Shown: piece by piece, positions 43,108 to 52,342 of the stretch
How the letters are laid out: the number at the start of each line of letters is the position of its first letter
Numbering within the stretch: position 1 is the stretch's first letter
Source of the DNA: UBA4416 sp040386075
GTDB taxonomy: Bacteria > Bacteroidota > Bacteroidia > B-17B0 > Aurantibacillaceae
NCBI GenBank assembly: GCA_040386075.1
Contig: JAZKGE010000056.1
Coordinates: 1-64,000 of the forward strand
Direction: 5' to 3'
Length of the DNA stretch: 64,000 nucleotides
Made by a program: the position numbers and the translations under genes
The notes under the pieces: generated by a model
Told to the model about the DNA's origin: nothing
The model's database searches: none
What the model saw: the letters and a program-made list of their open reading frames with translations, nothing else

Positions 43108-46100
43108 TTATTGTTTAATGATCTTCGTCATTAAACCGGTTGCATTATTTCCACTGATCTTAATGAAATAGATGCCTGAAGTTTCGCCATTGATATTCAA
43201 AACCGTTTGATTTTGATCGATGTTTTGCTTTAAAACGACCTGGCCAACTGAATTATATACTTCAACAACCATATCTTCGCTGATTTCATTGATAAATAAA
43301 TTAAATTCTCCATTATTTGGATTCGGGTAAACGGTTATTTCGTTTTCTTTAGCTGTCAAAATTTCAAGACCTCCTTCGTCGTTCGCAGTTCTCAATAATG
43401 CTGTACCATCAGGAGTTCCAATGGTGAAATATTGGCCGTCAGAAAAATTTACGTTAGTAAATGTGGCTACCTGGCAAACATTATCATAGTTGAAACCTGA
43501 TGTAATTCTGCTGGCATCTGTAAATGTTCCGTCATTATCAATTAATAATTCCAAATTGGAAGAGCCTCCTGAGGCAATACCACTTAAATAGAATTTCAAG
43601 GTTACCGTTCCCACGTCATTTGTTTTATCTACGCGCCATGTACGTTGCATACGTTTGCCTGAAACACCGTAAGCTACAGGCACATCAGTATTGTTAGATG
43701 AAGTGCTGGCATTGTTATGAGCCCACATTAAAAAATCATCATTTGAAAGAGCTGAAGGCTGGCTCATTTCCACAATATTGCCTTTTGAAGAAACCTGGCT
43801 GGAACCTAATCTTTGACCAATACCTGCTGCCTCAAAGCTATGTGTGCTTTCAAACCCATATATATCTAATGCAGTAGTCAGATTATATTTTGTAGCTAAA
43901 TAATTTTCAACAATAATCCGTTCTGCTTCATTTAAAGTTGTTGAAAATACAATGGCTTCTGCAATTTTACCATTAAAAGGGCTGGTAGCTCCTGATGAAT
44001 TTGCACCTAATCTTAAATAATTATTGGTTACAGGAGTTGCATCTGCTCCTGTTTTAGCTGAAGTTAAAACTCCGTCCCTGTAACCATTTATAATATCTGT
44101 ATTACCATTCCATACGTTAGATAATATACGGTAGTTTGGAGCATAAGCGTGTGGAATATCTATATATGTGCCGGCAGAGTTCCTTGTAAAAGATCCATAA
44201 GTTCCGGTTGATGAAATTAAAGTACCCCATAAAGATGCAGAACCTTTTGTTCCTGCACCTGATGTATATTTTGAGTTTATAATCATGCCTGTATGCGTAT
44301 TGTTGTCAGCAGCGGCAACTACAAACCATGATAAATTTGCAGTATTCACATCAGGAATAGCAGGCGTAGTAACATAATCATTAGTACCATCAAAATCTAT
44401 TACAGGCAAATTGTTTAATTGATTGGTTAAAAATGCGGGTCTGTTAATTAATGTTGCTTGTGTAGCGTTTTTTGTATTGCCCGAACGGTCAGTCCAGGTT
44501 TGAACAGCTGAGCCATTGGTTAAGGCTAAGCTGGAAGCGTCTAACCATAGTTCGGTATTTACACTACTCCCAACACCACCGGGACCAGGTATGATTGAGT
44601 TGTTATTTGAAGAAATCGATATAGAAGTGGAAGCAGAACATCCATTAATGTCGGTTACTGTAACAGAGTATTGTCCGGGAGTAGAGGTTGTAATAGTGGA
44701 TGACGTTGCTCCTGTGCTCCACAGATAAGACGTAAAAGAACCGGCATTTAGTGTCACCGGAGCGCCGTTGCAGATGCCTGTGCCTCCTGTTATAGTTGGC
44801 GTAGGTAAAGAATTAACAGTTATAGTAATGCTTGTACATGCTGTAGGCGTTGTACAAGCACCTTCTCCTCTTACATAATACACGGTTGTTGTGGTTGGCG
44901 AAACTACTATGCTGGTTCCAGCACCTTCGGCAATTCCGGCACAACTTGAGGAGTACCATTGCCAGTTCGATGCATCATTTAATGTTCCGGATGAGATCGA
45001 TAATGTGGTACTCTGGCCGGCACACACCGATGAGGTTGAAGCACTTACGGTTGGTGCAGAGGCATTTAAACAAACTGCTTTCAATCTTGCTATTCTATTC
45101 GCCGATGTACTGTCATACAAGGTAAAAGTGCCGCCAATTAAAATATTCTGGTCATTTTGTATAGCCGTGGTATAAACAATATTATTTGCTCCCCACAAAG
45201 GAACAAACGTTGTATTTAAGCTTCCATCGGTATTTAAACAGGCAATTCTGGCTCTGCTAATGCCATTATATGCTGTAAATTGTCCACCGATAATTACTTT
45301 ACTATCACTTGTCAGGCTAATAGCAAAAACAATGTTGTTGATGCCCGTACCTGTAAAAGAAAAAGTTGGATCAATAGATCCATTAGAATTTAAACGTGCG
45401 AGTCTTGTTCTGGGTGTACCGTTGTACGAAGAAAAATTGCCTCCTATTAAAATTTTGCCATCCGGTTGAATGGCAGTAGCGTATACCAAACTGTTAGCTC
45501 CAGAGCCAACAACAAACGTAGCATCCAGGGTTCCATCGGCATTTAGCCTGGCAATTTTATTTCGGGCAACCCCATTAAAAGTTCCGAAATTGCCACCTAT
45601 AATAATTTTATCGTCGCTTTGTACAGTTAGATGATAAGAATAAATATTAAATCCGGTTCCTGTATTGGTATTAAAGGTAGCATCCAGCGTGCCGTCAGTA
45701 TTTAATAAAGCTACCCCATTCGCTGCAACACCATTATACGTAGTAAATGCACCGCAAATAACTATCTTTCCATTGCTTTGAAGCCCGATTGAATATACAA
45801 ATCCATTAGCTCCGGTACCAGGAGTAAAAGTCGTGTCCCGTGTCCCATCTGAATTGATCCTAACAATTCGTGCTATAGGAACACTGTTGTAGGATGTAAA
45901 ATTTCCCCCGCAAAGTATTTTACCATCGCTTTGAATGGCCAAACCCACCGGCGAAGCATTAAACCCGGTACCTACATTAAAGGTCGGATCAATTGTTCCG
46001 TTGGTATTTAATCTGGCGATTCTGTTTCTTGAAGTTCCGTTGTAGCTGGTGAAATCACCGATAATTATTGGTTTCCCATCACTTTGAAAAACAATGTTGG

Positions 46101-46254
46101 ATAATCTGTTGCTGGCTGCTGTGCCCGGAGTAAAAGTAGGGTCAAGAGTTCCGGCTTGAGCATATACGGTGGGTTTTGTGAGAAACACCATGCATATAAA
46201 AGAAAGAATTTTAATAGACAGGTTTAGAGGTTTAGCGGGTAAAAATAGATTCAT
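43108..46254 (-). CDS. Large T9SS type-A surface protein: delta-60 propeller, Ig-like, LamG
   Basis: A 1048-residue secreted protein. After a signal peptide (about 1-33) come seven delta-60 repeats of about 52 residues (about 45-390; IQSDGKIL, GNFTSYNGT, RIARLNTDGTLDATF), which would close a seven-bladed propeller. Next are Ig/PKD-like segments (about 400-555; SSGTLNDASNWQWYSSSC, QYSVTVTDINGCSAS), a LamG/concanavalin-type domain (about 565-805; ELWLDASSLALTNGSAVQTW, AEAIVFSTTLNEAERIIVE), and a beta module often found after it (MQRTWRVDKTND). The last 75 residues are a type-A T9SS sorting domain (VYPNPNNGEFNLFI, VEVYNSVGQVV, GIYFIKISG). Likely cell-surface or released; ligand unknown. Confidence 0.9.
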   Translation of the reverse strand: MNLFLPAKPLNLSIKILSFICMVFLTKPTVYAQAGTLDPTFTPGTAASNRLSNIVFQSDGKPIIIGDFTSYNGTSRNRIARLNTNGTIDPTFNVGTGFNASPVGLAIQSDGKILCGGNFTSYNSVPIARIVRINSDGTRDTTFTPGTGANGFVYSIGLQSNGKIVICGAFTTYNGVAANGVALLNTDGTLDATFNTNTGTGFNIYSYHLTVQSDDKIIIGGNFGTFNGVARNKIARLNADGTLDATFVVGSGANSLVYATAIQPDGKILIGGNFSSYNGTPRTRLARLNSNGSIDPTFSFTGTGINNIVFAISLTSDSKVIIGGQFTAYNGISRARIACLNTDGSLNTTFVPLWGANNIVYTTAIQNDQNILIGGTFTLYDSTSANRIARLKAVCLNASAPTVSASTSSVCAGQSTTLSISSGTLNDASNWQWYSSSCAGIAEGAGTSIVVSPTTTTVYYVRGEGACTTPTACTSITITVNSLPTPTITGGTGICNGAPVTLNAGSFTSYLWSTGATSSTITTSTPGQYSVTVTDINGCSASTSISISSNNNSIIPGPGGVGSSVNTELWLDASSLALTNGSAVQTWTDRSGNTKNATQATLINRPAFLTNQLNNLPVIDFDGTNDYVTTPAIPDVNTANLSWFVVAAADNNTHTGMIINSKYTSGAGTKGSASLWGTLISSTGTYGSFTRNSAGTYIDIPHAYAPNYRILSNVWNGNTDIINGYRDGVLTSAKTGADATPVTNNYLRLGANSSGATSPFNGKIAEAIVFSTTLNEAERIIVENYLATKYNLTTALDIYGFESTHSFEAAGIGQRLGSSQVSSKGNIVEMSQPSALSNDDFLMWAHNNASTSSNNTDVPVAYGVSGKRMQRTWRVDKTNDVGTVTLKFYLSGIASGGSSNLELLIDNDGTFTDASRITSGFNYDNVCQVATFTNVNFSDGQYFTIGTPDGTALLRTANDEGGLEILTAKENEITVYPNPNNGEFNLFINEISEDMVVEVYNSVGQVVLKQNIDQNQTVLNINGETSGIYFIKISGNNATGLMTKIIKQ

Positions 46255-46380
46255 TACATTAGATTTTATTTATACTAAATTACATTATTATAGAAAATTA
46301 GTGTTCTTTATTTCGACCAATTAAGCTCCTGAAACGGCCATTCATTTTATGGAGCTGATTATAGCTAAAATCCTGCCAAT

Positions 46381-46403
46381 TTTCCTAAACTTGATTTAGG
46401 AAA
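46381..46403 (-). terminator. Stem-loop after uvrA
   Basis: TTTCCTAAA and TTTAGGAAA form a perfect 9-bp stem with a 5-base loop, starting 5 bases after the uvrA stop. No long T-run follows on the minus strand, so it may stabilise the 3' end rather than terminate by itself. The 154-bp gap also holds a longer-range AGCTCC/GGAGCT pair (46324-46356). Confidence 0.4.
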
Positions 46404-46408
46404 CTATG

Positions 46409-49234
46409 TCAACGTGAGAGTTTTTCCTTCAAATACTTAGCCGTATAACTGGCTTTACTTTTTGAAACGTCTTCGGGCGTTCCCTGGGCAACTATAGTTC
46501 CACCTTCTTCTCCACCTTCAGGACCGATATCTATCACCCAATCTGCACACTTAATAACATCAATATTGTGTTCGATCACAATAATGGAATGGCCTCTTTC
46601 TATCAATGCCTGGAATGATCTTAATAGTTTGGCAACATCATGAAAATGTAATCCGGTGGTTGGCTCATCAAAAATAAACAAGGTTTGTGTTGTAGAACTT
46701 CCACCGATCAAAAAAGTAGCTAATTTGATGCGTTGAGCTTCTCCACCACTTAAAGTACTGGATGATTGACCCAGTTGAACATAACCTAATCCAACTTCCT
46801 GTAATGGTTTTAAGCGTTCAATAATACGTTTGCAGATCCGGTCGGTATTATCCTGGCTAAAATAAACAACTGCATCATCAATGGTCATTTCCAACACATC
46901 AGAAATGGATTTTCCTTTGTATAAGATCTCCAGTGTTTCCGCTTTAAAGCGTTTCCCTGCGCAAGCTTCACATGGCAGCTCAATATTGGCCATGAACTGC
47001 ATTTCCACCGTTATAGTTCCTTCTCCTTCACATACCTCACAGCGTCCTCCATCTACGTTGAACGAAAAATGAGAGGGTTTGTAATTGCGAACCTTAGCTA
47101 AGCTTTGTTCCGAAAATAAATTTCTGATCTCATCATAAGCTTTGGTATATGTAACCGGGTTACTGCGGGATGATTTACCGATCGGATTTTGATCTATAAA
47201 TTCTACATGCTGAATTTGCTTTAAACTTCCTGAGATCCTATCGCTCTTGTTATTGGCAAAATAGCCGTCCAAATGTTTTTTGACATTAGGGTACAATACT
47301 TTTTTTACAAGCGTTGATTTACCCGAACCACTCACACCTGTTACACAGCACAATGTATTTAAAGGAAATTTTACCGAAATATCTTTTAAGTTGTTTTCGG
47401 TGGCATTATGTATCTCAATGAACTCTTTCCATTTGCGACGTGTTTTTGGAACTTCGATCCTTAATTTATTGGTCAAATATTTTGCCGTAAAACTTTTGGA
47501 GTCTTTTAATAGTTCTTTTTGGTTTCCCTGAAACACCAACTCACCGCCATTGGTTCCAGCTTCGGGTCCAATATCAATTAACTGATCTGCAGCCTGCATA
47601 ATGTCTTCATCATGCTCCACAACGATCACTGTATTTCCTTGTGCTTTTAATGACCTTAAAACTCCGATCAGACGTTCGGTATCTCTTGAGTGTAAACCAA
47701 TGCTGGGTTCATCTAAAATGTATAAACTTCCAACCAGGCTGCTTCCTAAAGAAGTTGCTAAGTTTATACGCTGACTCTCGCCACCACTTAAGGTATTGGC
47801 AACACGGTTAAGGCTTAAATAACCTAACCCAACGTCCAGTAAAAATTGTAAGCGACTATTAATTTCAAGTAATAAACGTTTAGCAATAGAAGTATCGTGT
47901 TCGTTTAATTTTAATTTTTTAAAGAAAACAGCAATATCTGATACAGGTAACAGAACCAATTCGGAAATGCCTTTGTCGCCAACCTTTACGTAATTGGCAT
48001 CTTTTCGTAAGCGTGTTCCCTGGCAATCCGGACAAACCGTTTTACCACGATAACGGGCCAGCATCACACGGTATTGAATTTTATAACTTTCTTTCTCCAG
48101 CATTTTAAAGAAGGCATTGATACCTTCAAAATGCTGATTCCCTGTCCATAATAATTCGTATTGAGCTTTGGTTAATTGAACAATAGGCTTATGAATAGGA
48201 AAATCGAATTTGTGAGCACTTTTAACTAACTGGTTTTTGTAATACGACATCGTTTCACCATTCCAGCAGGCTATGGCACTATCGTAAACCGAAATACTTT
48301 TATTTGGAATTACCAGATCAGGATCGATACCGATGATACTTCCAAAACCTTCGCAGGTTTTGCAGGCACCAATTGGGTTATTGAAGCTGAAGAAGTTCAT
48401 GTCGGGTTCTTCAAATGTGATCCCATCAGCTTCAAATAAATTAGAGAAATGATGTTGATTGTATTTCCCGTTCTCCTTTTCAATAAACACATCGCACTCG
48501 CCATTACCTTCCTGGAAAGCTGTTTGAACGCTATCTGCCACGCGGTTCTGAAAATCTTCATCGGTAATATCAACAACAATCCTATCTACCAGTAAAAAAA
48601 TGACGTCTGTTTTCTTTGATTTTTTAGCGTCAAAATCACTTATCTTAATGATCTGTTCATTTACTAAAACTCTTGCAAAACCTTGTTGATTCAATAATTC
48701 AAGGTGTTTTGCCAGGTCTCTGTCTTTTGGAACAATTAATTTAGAAAGAATCAAACATTTGGTTTCGTTAGGTAATGTATTTACAAAATCTACCACATCG
48801 GTTACCGTATCGCGTTTTACTATTTTACCGGAGATGGGACTATATGTCTTTCCAACGCGTGCGTATAACAGTTTCAGATAATCGTAAATTTCGGTAATAG
48901 TTCCAACGGTGCTTCGCGGGTTACGTGAAATCACTTTTTGTTCAATTGCAATAGCCGGAGAAATTCCTTTGATATAATCTACTTTTGGTTTTTCTAAACG
49001 TCCTAAGAACTGGCGTGCATAGGCTGATAAGCTTTCTACATAACGGCGCTGTCCTTCGGCATATAAAGTATCGAAAGCCAGAGATGATTTTCCGGAACCC
49101 GATAAGCCTGTGATCACAATAAATTTATTACGCGGAAGCGCTACATCAATGCCTTTCAGGTTATGCATGCGGGCACCTTTAATAATAATAAATTCTTTAG
49201 GATCGAGGATTGTTATATCTTTTTGAGTAGCCAA
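46409..49234 (-). CDS. uvrA: Excinuclease ABC subunit A (UvrA)
   Basis: DNA-damage recognition ATPase of nucleotide excision repair; dimerises and loads UvrB. 941 residues, as in E. coli. Both ABC ATPase modules are present: Walker A GLSGSGKSSLAFDT and GVSGSGKSTLVKKV, signatures TLSGGESQRINLA and TLSGGEAQRIKLA, Walker B region LYILDEPSIGLH and LFIFDEPTTGLH. Zinc modules: CKTCEGFG with CPDCQGTR, and CEVCEGEGT with CEACAGKRF. A TATATTTG minus-7 box lies about 22 bases upstream of the ATG (49263-49256 on the minus strand). Confidence 0.98.
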   Translation of the reverse strand: MATQKDITILDPKEFIIIKGARMHNLKGIDVALPRNKFIVITGLSGSGKSSLAFDTLYAEGQRRYVESLSAYARQFLGRLEKPKVDYIKGISPAIAIEQKVISRNPRSTVGTITEIYDYLKLLYARVGKTYSPISGKIVKRDTVTDVVDFVNTLPNETKCLILSKLIVPKDRDLAKHLELLNQQGFARVLVNEQIIKISDFDAKKSKKTDVIFLLVDRIVVDITDEDFQNRVADSVQTAFQEGNGECDVFIEKENGKYNQHHFSNLFEADGITFEEPDMNFFSFNNPIGACKTCEGFGSIIGIDPDLVIPNKSISVYDSAIACWNGETMSYYKNQLVKSAHKFDFPIHKPIVQLTKAQYELLWTGNQHFEGINAFFKMLEKESYKIQYRVMLARYRGKTVCPDCQGTRLRKDANYVKVGDKGISELVLLPVSDIAVFFKKLKLNEHDTSIAKRLLLEINSRLQFLLDVGLGYLSLNRVANTLSGGESQRINLATSLGSSLVGSLYILDEPSIGLHSRDTERLIGVLRSLKAQGNTVIVVEHDEDIMQAADQLIDIGPEAGTNGGELVFQGNQKELLKDSKSFTAKYLTNKLRIEVPKTRRKWKEFIEIHNATENNLKDISVKFPLNTLCCVTGVSGSGKSTLVKKVLYPNVKKHLDGYFANNKSDRISGSLKQIQHVEFIDQNPIGKSSRSNPVTYTKAYDEIRNLFSEQSLAKVRNYKPSHFSFNVDGGRCEVCEGEGTITVEMQFMANIELPCEACAGKRFKAETLEILYKGKSISDVLEMTIDDAVVYFSQDNTDRICKRIIERLKPLQEVGLGYVQLGQSSSTLSGGEAQRIKLATFLIGGSSTTQTLFIFDEPTTGLHFHDVAKLLRSFQALIERGHSIIVIEHNIDVIKCADWVIDIGPEGGEEGGTIVAQGTPEDVSKSKASYTAKYLKEKLSR

Positions 49235-49255
49235 AATTTAATGATTAGAGAGTAT

Positions 49256-49263
49256 CAAATATA
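49256..49263 (-). promoter_or_regulatory. Minus-7 box of uvrA
   Basis: TATATTTG on the minus strand, full match to TAnnTTTG, 21 bases before the uvrA ATG (49234). The expected minus-33 region has no TTG. No LexA-like operator was seen in this gap. Confidence 0.45.
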
Positions 49264-49330
49264 ATAGTTTGAATGCTGTTTTTTGCATTATATGTATTAA
49301 CAAATGTTATAAAGTTTGGTTTAAAAATAT

Positions 49331-49362
49331 TCGTCATTGCTTTACTGCGTTCGCAATGACGA
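49331..49362. repeat. Short CGTCATTGC inverted-repeat element
   Basis: TCGTCATTGC and GCAATGACGA form a perfect 10-bp stem around a 12-base loop. The arms are the same end sequence as the element at 37859-37946, so this is a minimal member of that family. It lies 4 bases after the stop of the 189-residue gene and, read on the minus strand, is followed by an AT-rich run, so it may terminate that transcript. Confidence 0.6.
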
Positions 49363-49366
49363 AAGG

Positions 49367-49936
49367 TTACTCCAGTCTTTTAGAAATGATCTTGGAGATA
49401 TTACCAAATACCTGTCCGGGAGAAAATTTACGCCACTCAAAGTCATTGAGTTCGCCACCTGTTAAAAAATAGTAATCAAGGCTTGCCTGTTTAAACTCTT
49501 TCAATACATGATCCCTGAAATTGATGAATGCGATCCAGCCATCAGGTTGCACATCTTCAAACCATTCCTCATAATAAGAATCATCAGAGTGATGAAAATT
49601 TAATACGTTTTCACCGATAAGGATGTATTTATTTATTTTATGATAAGCCAGTTCATCAATGATATCCCGTTTTAGTAACATAATATCGTTGTTGATTGCA
49701 TCGTTCCATTCGCCTATCAGTTCAATAATAGCATATTTTTCATCATAATCAACGAACAATATTTTCAGGTAAAGCGTCTCGCTTCCCATATCGTCCCATT
49801 GTGGATGGATATAGTAATTGTAAACTGTATTGGTAAAGGTAAACTCGCTGTATTCAGCGCCATAAAATGGCGAATCTTCATCTTCAGAAGCGATGTACAA
49901 ATGTTGCCAGTTATAAAAAGGTTCTAATTCGTGCAT
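49367..49936 (-). CDS. Conserved hypothetical protein, cytoplasmic
   Basis: A 189-residue acidic protein rich in Tyr, Trp, Phe, Asp and Glu (FYNWQHLYIASEDEDSPFYG, YYIHPQWDDMGSETLYLKIL, WFEDVQPDGWIAFINFRDHV). No signal peptide and no catalytic motif recognised; I recall similar uncharacterised proteins only from Bacteroidota. The stop of the exonuclease gene lies 4 bases upstream of its start, so they share an operon. Confidence 0.72.
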   Translation of the reverse strand: MHELEPFYNWQHLYIASEDEDSPFYGAEYSEFTFTNTVYNYYIHPQWDDMGSETLYLKILFVDYDEKYAIIELIGEWNDAINNDIMLLKRDIIDELAYHKINKYILIGENVLNFHHSDDSYYEEWFEDVQPDGWIAFINFRDHVLKEFKQASLDYYFLTGGELNDFEWRKFSPGQVFGNISKIISKRLE

Positions 49937-49940
49937 CTTG

Positions 49941-50741
49941 TTATTTCATACTCAAACGGATCTGAGTGATAATTTTTTTTGTGTACAAAGGAAAATCGCC
50001 CTGCATCATCCAGCTATAGTATGAAGGTTCTTTTGTAAAAACCTCCTTCACTGTTTTATCTTTATGTTTTCCAAAACTAAATACCTCTTCTCCTTTTTCG
50101 TTAAATACAATTCTTCCTGCCAGATCGGCATTTCTGGTGCGTGTAGTTAACGTGCTCAATGCTGCCATATCGTTCTTAACCGGCTTGGTCTTGTTTCCTT
50201 TATCGTCTTCTACCTCAGTATTCTCATAACGAGCTAACTGCGCTTTAAAGATCTCATAAGTAGCAATGGTGTCAGCTTCTGCCGAATGCGCGTTTATCAG
50301 TGGCTTTTCGCAATAAAATTTATATGCAGCTGATAAGTTACGGGGTTCCATAATGTGGAAAATATTTTGTACGTCAATCAGCTTTCGGTTCTTCAGATCA
50401 AAATCAATATCTGCACGTAAGAATTCTTCTACTAAAACCGGTACATCAAATTTATTGGAATTAAATCCTGCCAGGTCGCAGTTGGTTAAAAATTGGGATA
50501 GTTGTGCAGCCAGTTCTTTAAAGGTTTGACAATCGGCTATATCTTTATCGTAAATACCATGGATCTTTGAACTGGATTCAGGGATGGGAATGGTTGGATT
50601 TACTTTTTTCGTCAGTATGTCTGTTGTGTTATCAATATTAACGCGAACAATAGAGATCTCTACAATTCTATCGCTGCCAACATTGATGCCTGTTGTTTCC
50701 AGATCAAAAAAAGCAAGTGGTTTGGTTAAATTTAAGTTCAT
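49941..50741 (-). CDS. DnaQ-like DEDDh 3'-5' exonuclease with ExoX-type C-terminus
   Basis: A 266-residue exonuclease. The three Exo motifs of the DEDDh class are visible: FFDLETTGINVGSDRIVEIS (Asp, Glu), AGFNSNKFDVPVLVEEF (Asp), and NAHSAEADTIATYEIF (His, Asp). The C-terminal piece (VFSFGKHKDKTVKEVF, YYSWMMQGDFPLYTKK) resembles the ExoX_C domain, which binds nucleic acid. Such enzymes act in DNA proofreading or repair; which is not decided by sequence. It overlaps no gene, with 1 base to ispH upstream and 4 to the hypothetical gene downstream. Confidence 0.92.
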   Translation of the reverse strand: MNLNLTKPLAFFDLETTGINVGSDRIVEISIVRVNIDNTTDILTKKVNPTIPIPESSSKIHGIYDKDIADCQTFKELAAQLSQFLTNCDLAGFNSNKFDVPVLVEEFLRADIDFDLKNRKLIDVQNIFHIMEPRNLSAAYKFYCEKPLINAHSAEADTIATYEIFKAQLARYENTEVEDDKGNKTKPVKNDMAALSTLTTRTRNADLAGRIVFNEKGEEVFSFGKHKDKTVKEVFTKEPSYYSWMMQGDFPLYTKKIITQIRLSMK

Positions 50742-50742
50742 A

Positions 50743-51966
50743 TTAGTTGGATAAGTGTTTAATGGCTTCTGCCACAGGCTTTATATCTGAGTAAAAACTA
50801 TTTATTTTATTGATCACACCTTCTATAACCGAATCGGGGCACGAAGCACCACTGGTTAAAATAATGCGTACCGGTGTTTTATCTGGTAAAAAATGATCAG
50901 TGGTTAAGTGCTTTTTGTTAGGGTAATCAAAATGCTGAATAATATTTTTATCCAGGATCTCTTTTTCGGAAGAAATAAAATACGTATGAAATTTACGTTC
51001 GCACAATTCAACCAAATGCGATGTGTTACTACTATTATAACCGCCAACTACAATTGCCAGATCAGCTTCTGTTTCCAACAAACCATAAGTCGCATCCTGG
51101 TTTTCGTTGGTTGCGTAACACAAGGTGTCGCGTGTATCGGCAAAATGATCTGTAATATTTTCTGAACCGTATTTAGTGATCATTACATTTTTAAAGTAAT
51201 CGGCAATGGCCTGGGTTTCGCTGGCCAGCATTGTTGTTTGGTTAATCACACCTACGCGCTGCAGATCTTTTTCAATGTCAAGATTTTCTGAATAGCGATC
51301 TTTAAAATCAATAGCAAACTGTTCTTTTGATTTGTTACCTAAAATATACTCTGCCAGTAATCTCGATTCTTCGATGTCACGCACAATAATAGCTTTGTTG
51401 TGCTTGTCACTTCTTGAGAATGTAGAGCGGGTTTCCTCATGGTTATGTTTACCATGAATAATGATGGTATAATTATCTTTTCCAATACTTTCTGATTTTT
51501 TCCAGACACGTTCTACAAACGGACAAGTAGTATTATAAGCCTCTGTTTTTATCTGCTTGGATTCAAGTAGTTCAATAATATCTAAAGGCGCACCAAAGGC
51601 AGGAATGATCACCACATCATCCGGTGTTATAGTATCAAAAGGAATTAACTGCTTGCCGTTGGTATCCTGTAAGAACTGAACACCTCTTTCTGTAAGGTCA
51701 TTATTCACATCCGGGTTATGGATCATTTGACTTAACAAAAAAATACGTTTACCCGGATTTTCATCTAATGCTTTAAACGAGATCTCAATAGCATTTTCAA
51801 CACCGTAACAAAAACCAAAATGACGTGCAATTAAGAACTGAACTGGCCCAAAATCCAATAGAGTAGGTGAGTTATCCCTTTTGCGGGGATCCTGCAACTT
51901 ACGGTATTGTTTTATTTTGCTGATGATCGGGCTTCTGTAAAACTCCGGTACATTAAATGCTTTCAT
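50743..51966 (-). CDS. ispH: 4-hydroxy-3-methylbut-2-enyl diphosphate reductase (IspH)
   Basis: Iron-sulphur enzyme that makes IPP and DMAPP in the last step of the MEP isoprenoid pathway. 407 residues, about 90 longer than E. coli IspH, matching the long bacteroidetal/plastid-like form with an N-terminal extension (FYRSPIISKIKQYRKLQDPR). The three cluster cysteines are in ARHFGFCYGVENA, YNTTCPFVERVW and LTSGASCPDSVIEGV; substrate-binding motifs IIHGKHNHEETRS and VVGGYNSSNTSHLVEL are present. It is the first gene of a unit with the exonuclease gene (1-base gap). Confidence 0.96.
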   Translation of the reverse strand: MKAFNVPEFYRSPIISKIKQYRKLQDPRKRDNSPTLLDFGPVQFLIARHFGFCYGVENAIEISFKALDENPGKRIFLLSQMIHNPDVNNDLTERGVQFLQDTNGKQLIPFDTITPDDVVIIPAFGAPLDIIELLESKQIKTEAYNTTCPFVERVWKKSESIGKDNYTIIIHGKHNHEETRSTFSRSDKHNKAIIVRDIEESRLLAEYILGNKSKEQFAIDFKDRYSENLDIEKDLQRVGVINQTTMLASETQAIADYFKNVMITKYGSENITDHFADTRDTLCYATNENQDATYGLLETEADLAIVVGGYNSSNTSHLVELCERKFHTYFISSEKEILDKNIIQHFDYPNKKHLTTDHFLPDKTPVRIILTSGASCPDSVIEGVINKINSFYSDIKPVAEAIKHLSN

Positions 51967-51977
51967 ATTATTTATTT

Positions 51978-52002
51978 GTTCTCTACTTCGCCCGAACTGA
52001 CA
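51978..52002 (-). repeat. Dispersed palindromic repeat upstream of ispH
   Basis: On the minus strand it reads TGTCAGTTCGGGCGAAGTAG plus AGAAC, two bases different from the copy at 62088-62112. It lies 11 bases upstream of the ispH ATG, in the gap after the DUF721 gene. Confidence 0.75.
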
Positions 52003-52048
52003 AAAATTTATCGCTTAGTCCCTTCAGTCTCTTAAATCTTTCTTTCTT

Positions 52049-52342
52049 TTATTTTAATACTAACTCTTTAATCAATCTTTTCCCTACAAATTTGTTAACG
52101 CCTTCGATGATCGTTTCCTTTACATAAGCTGTTTCATTCCTCACAATAGCCGAATCTATGGATACAAACAAAATGCCCTGAGCATAGTTTATTTGCGTGG
52201 TATGTTTTGCTACGGTTTTTCCAACAATCCCTTCCCACCCATTCCTGATAGCAAATATACTGTACTTTTCATCCAGTTTCTCTTCTTTGAAGATCTGTGA
52301 GATGGCATCGCCCAGTTTTATGAGATTATTATTCTTAGCCAT
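52049..52342 (-). CDS. DUF721 (DciA-like) protein
   Basis: A 97-residue protein of the DUF721 family, related to DciA, the ancestral replicative-helicase loader. It has the expected pattern: LGDAISQIFKEEKLDEKY, then RNGWEGIVGKTVAKHT (the W..ivG.....T core), a GILFVSIDSAIVRNE strand and FVGKRLIKELVLK. Its start overlaps the 3' end of recF by 8 bases, a conserved recF-DUF721 arrangement in Bacteroidota. A helicase-loading role here is inferred from family, not shown. Confidence 0.88.
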   Translation of the reverse strand: MAKNNNLIKLGDAISQIFKEEKLDEKYSIFAIRNGWEGIVGKTVAKHTTQINYAQGILFVSIDSAIVRNETAYVKETIIEGVNKFVGKRLIKELVLK

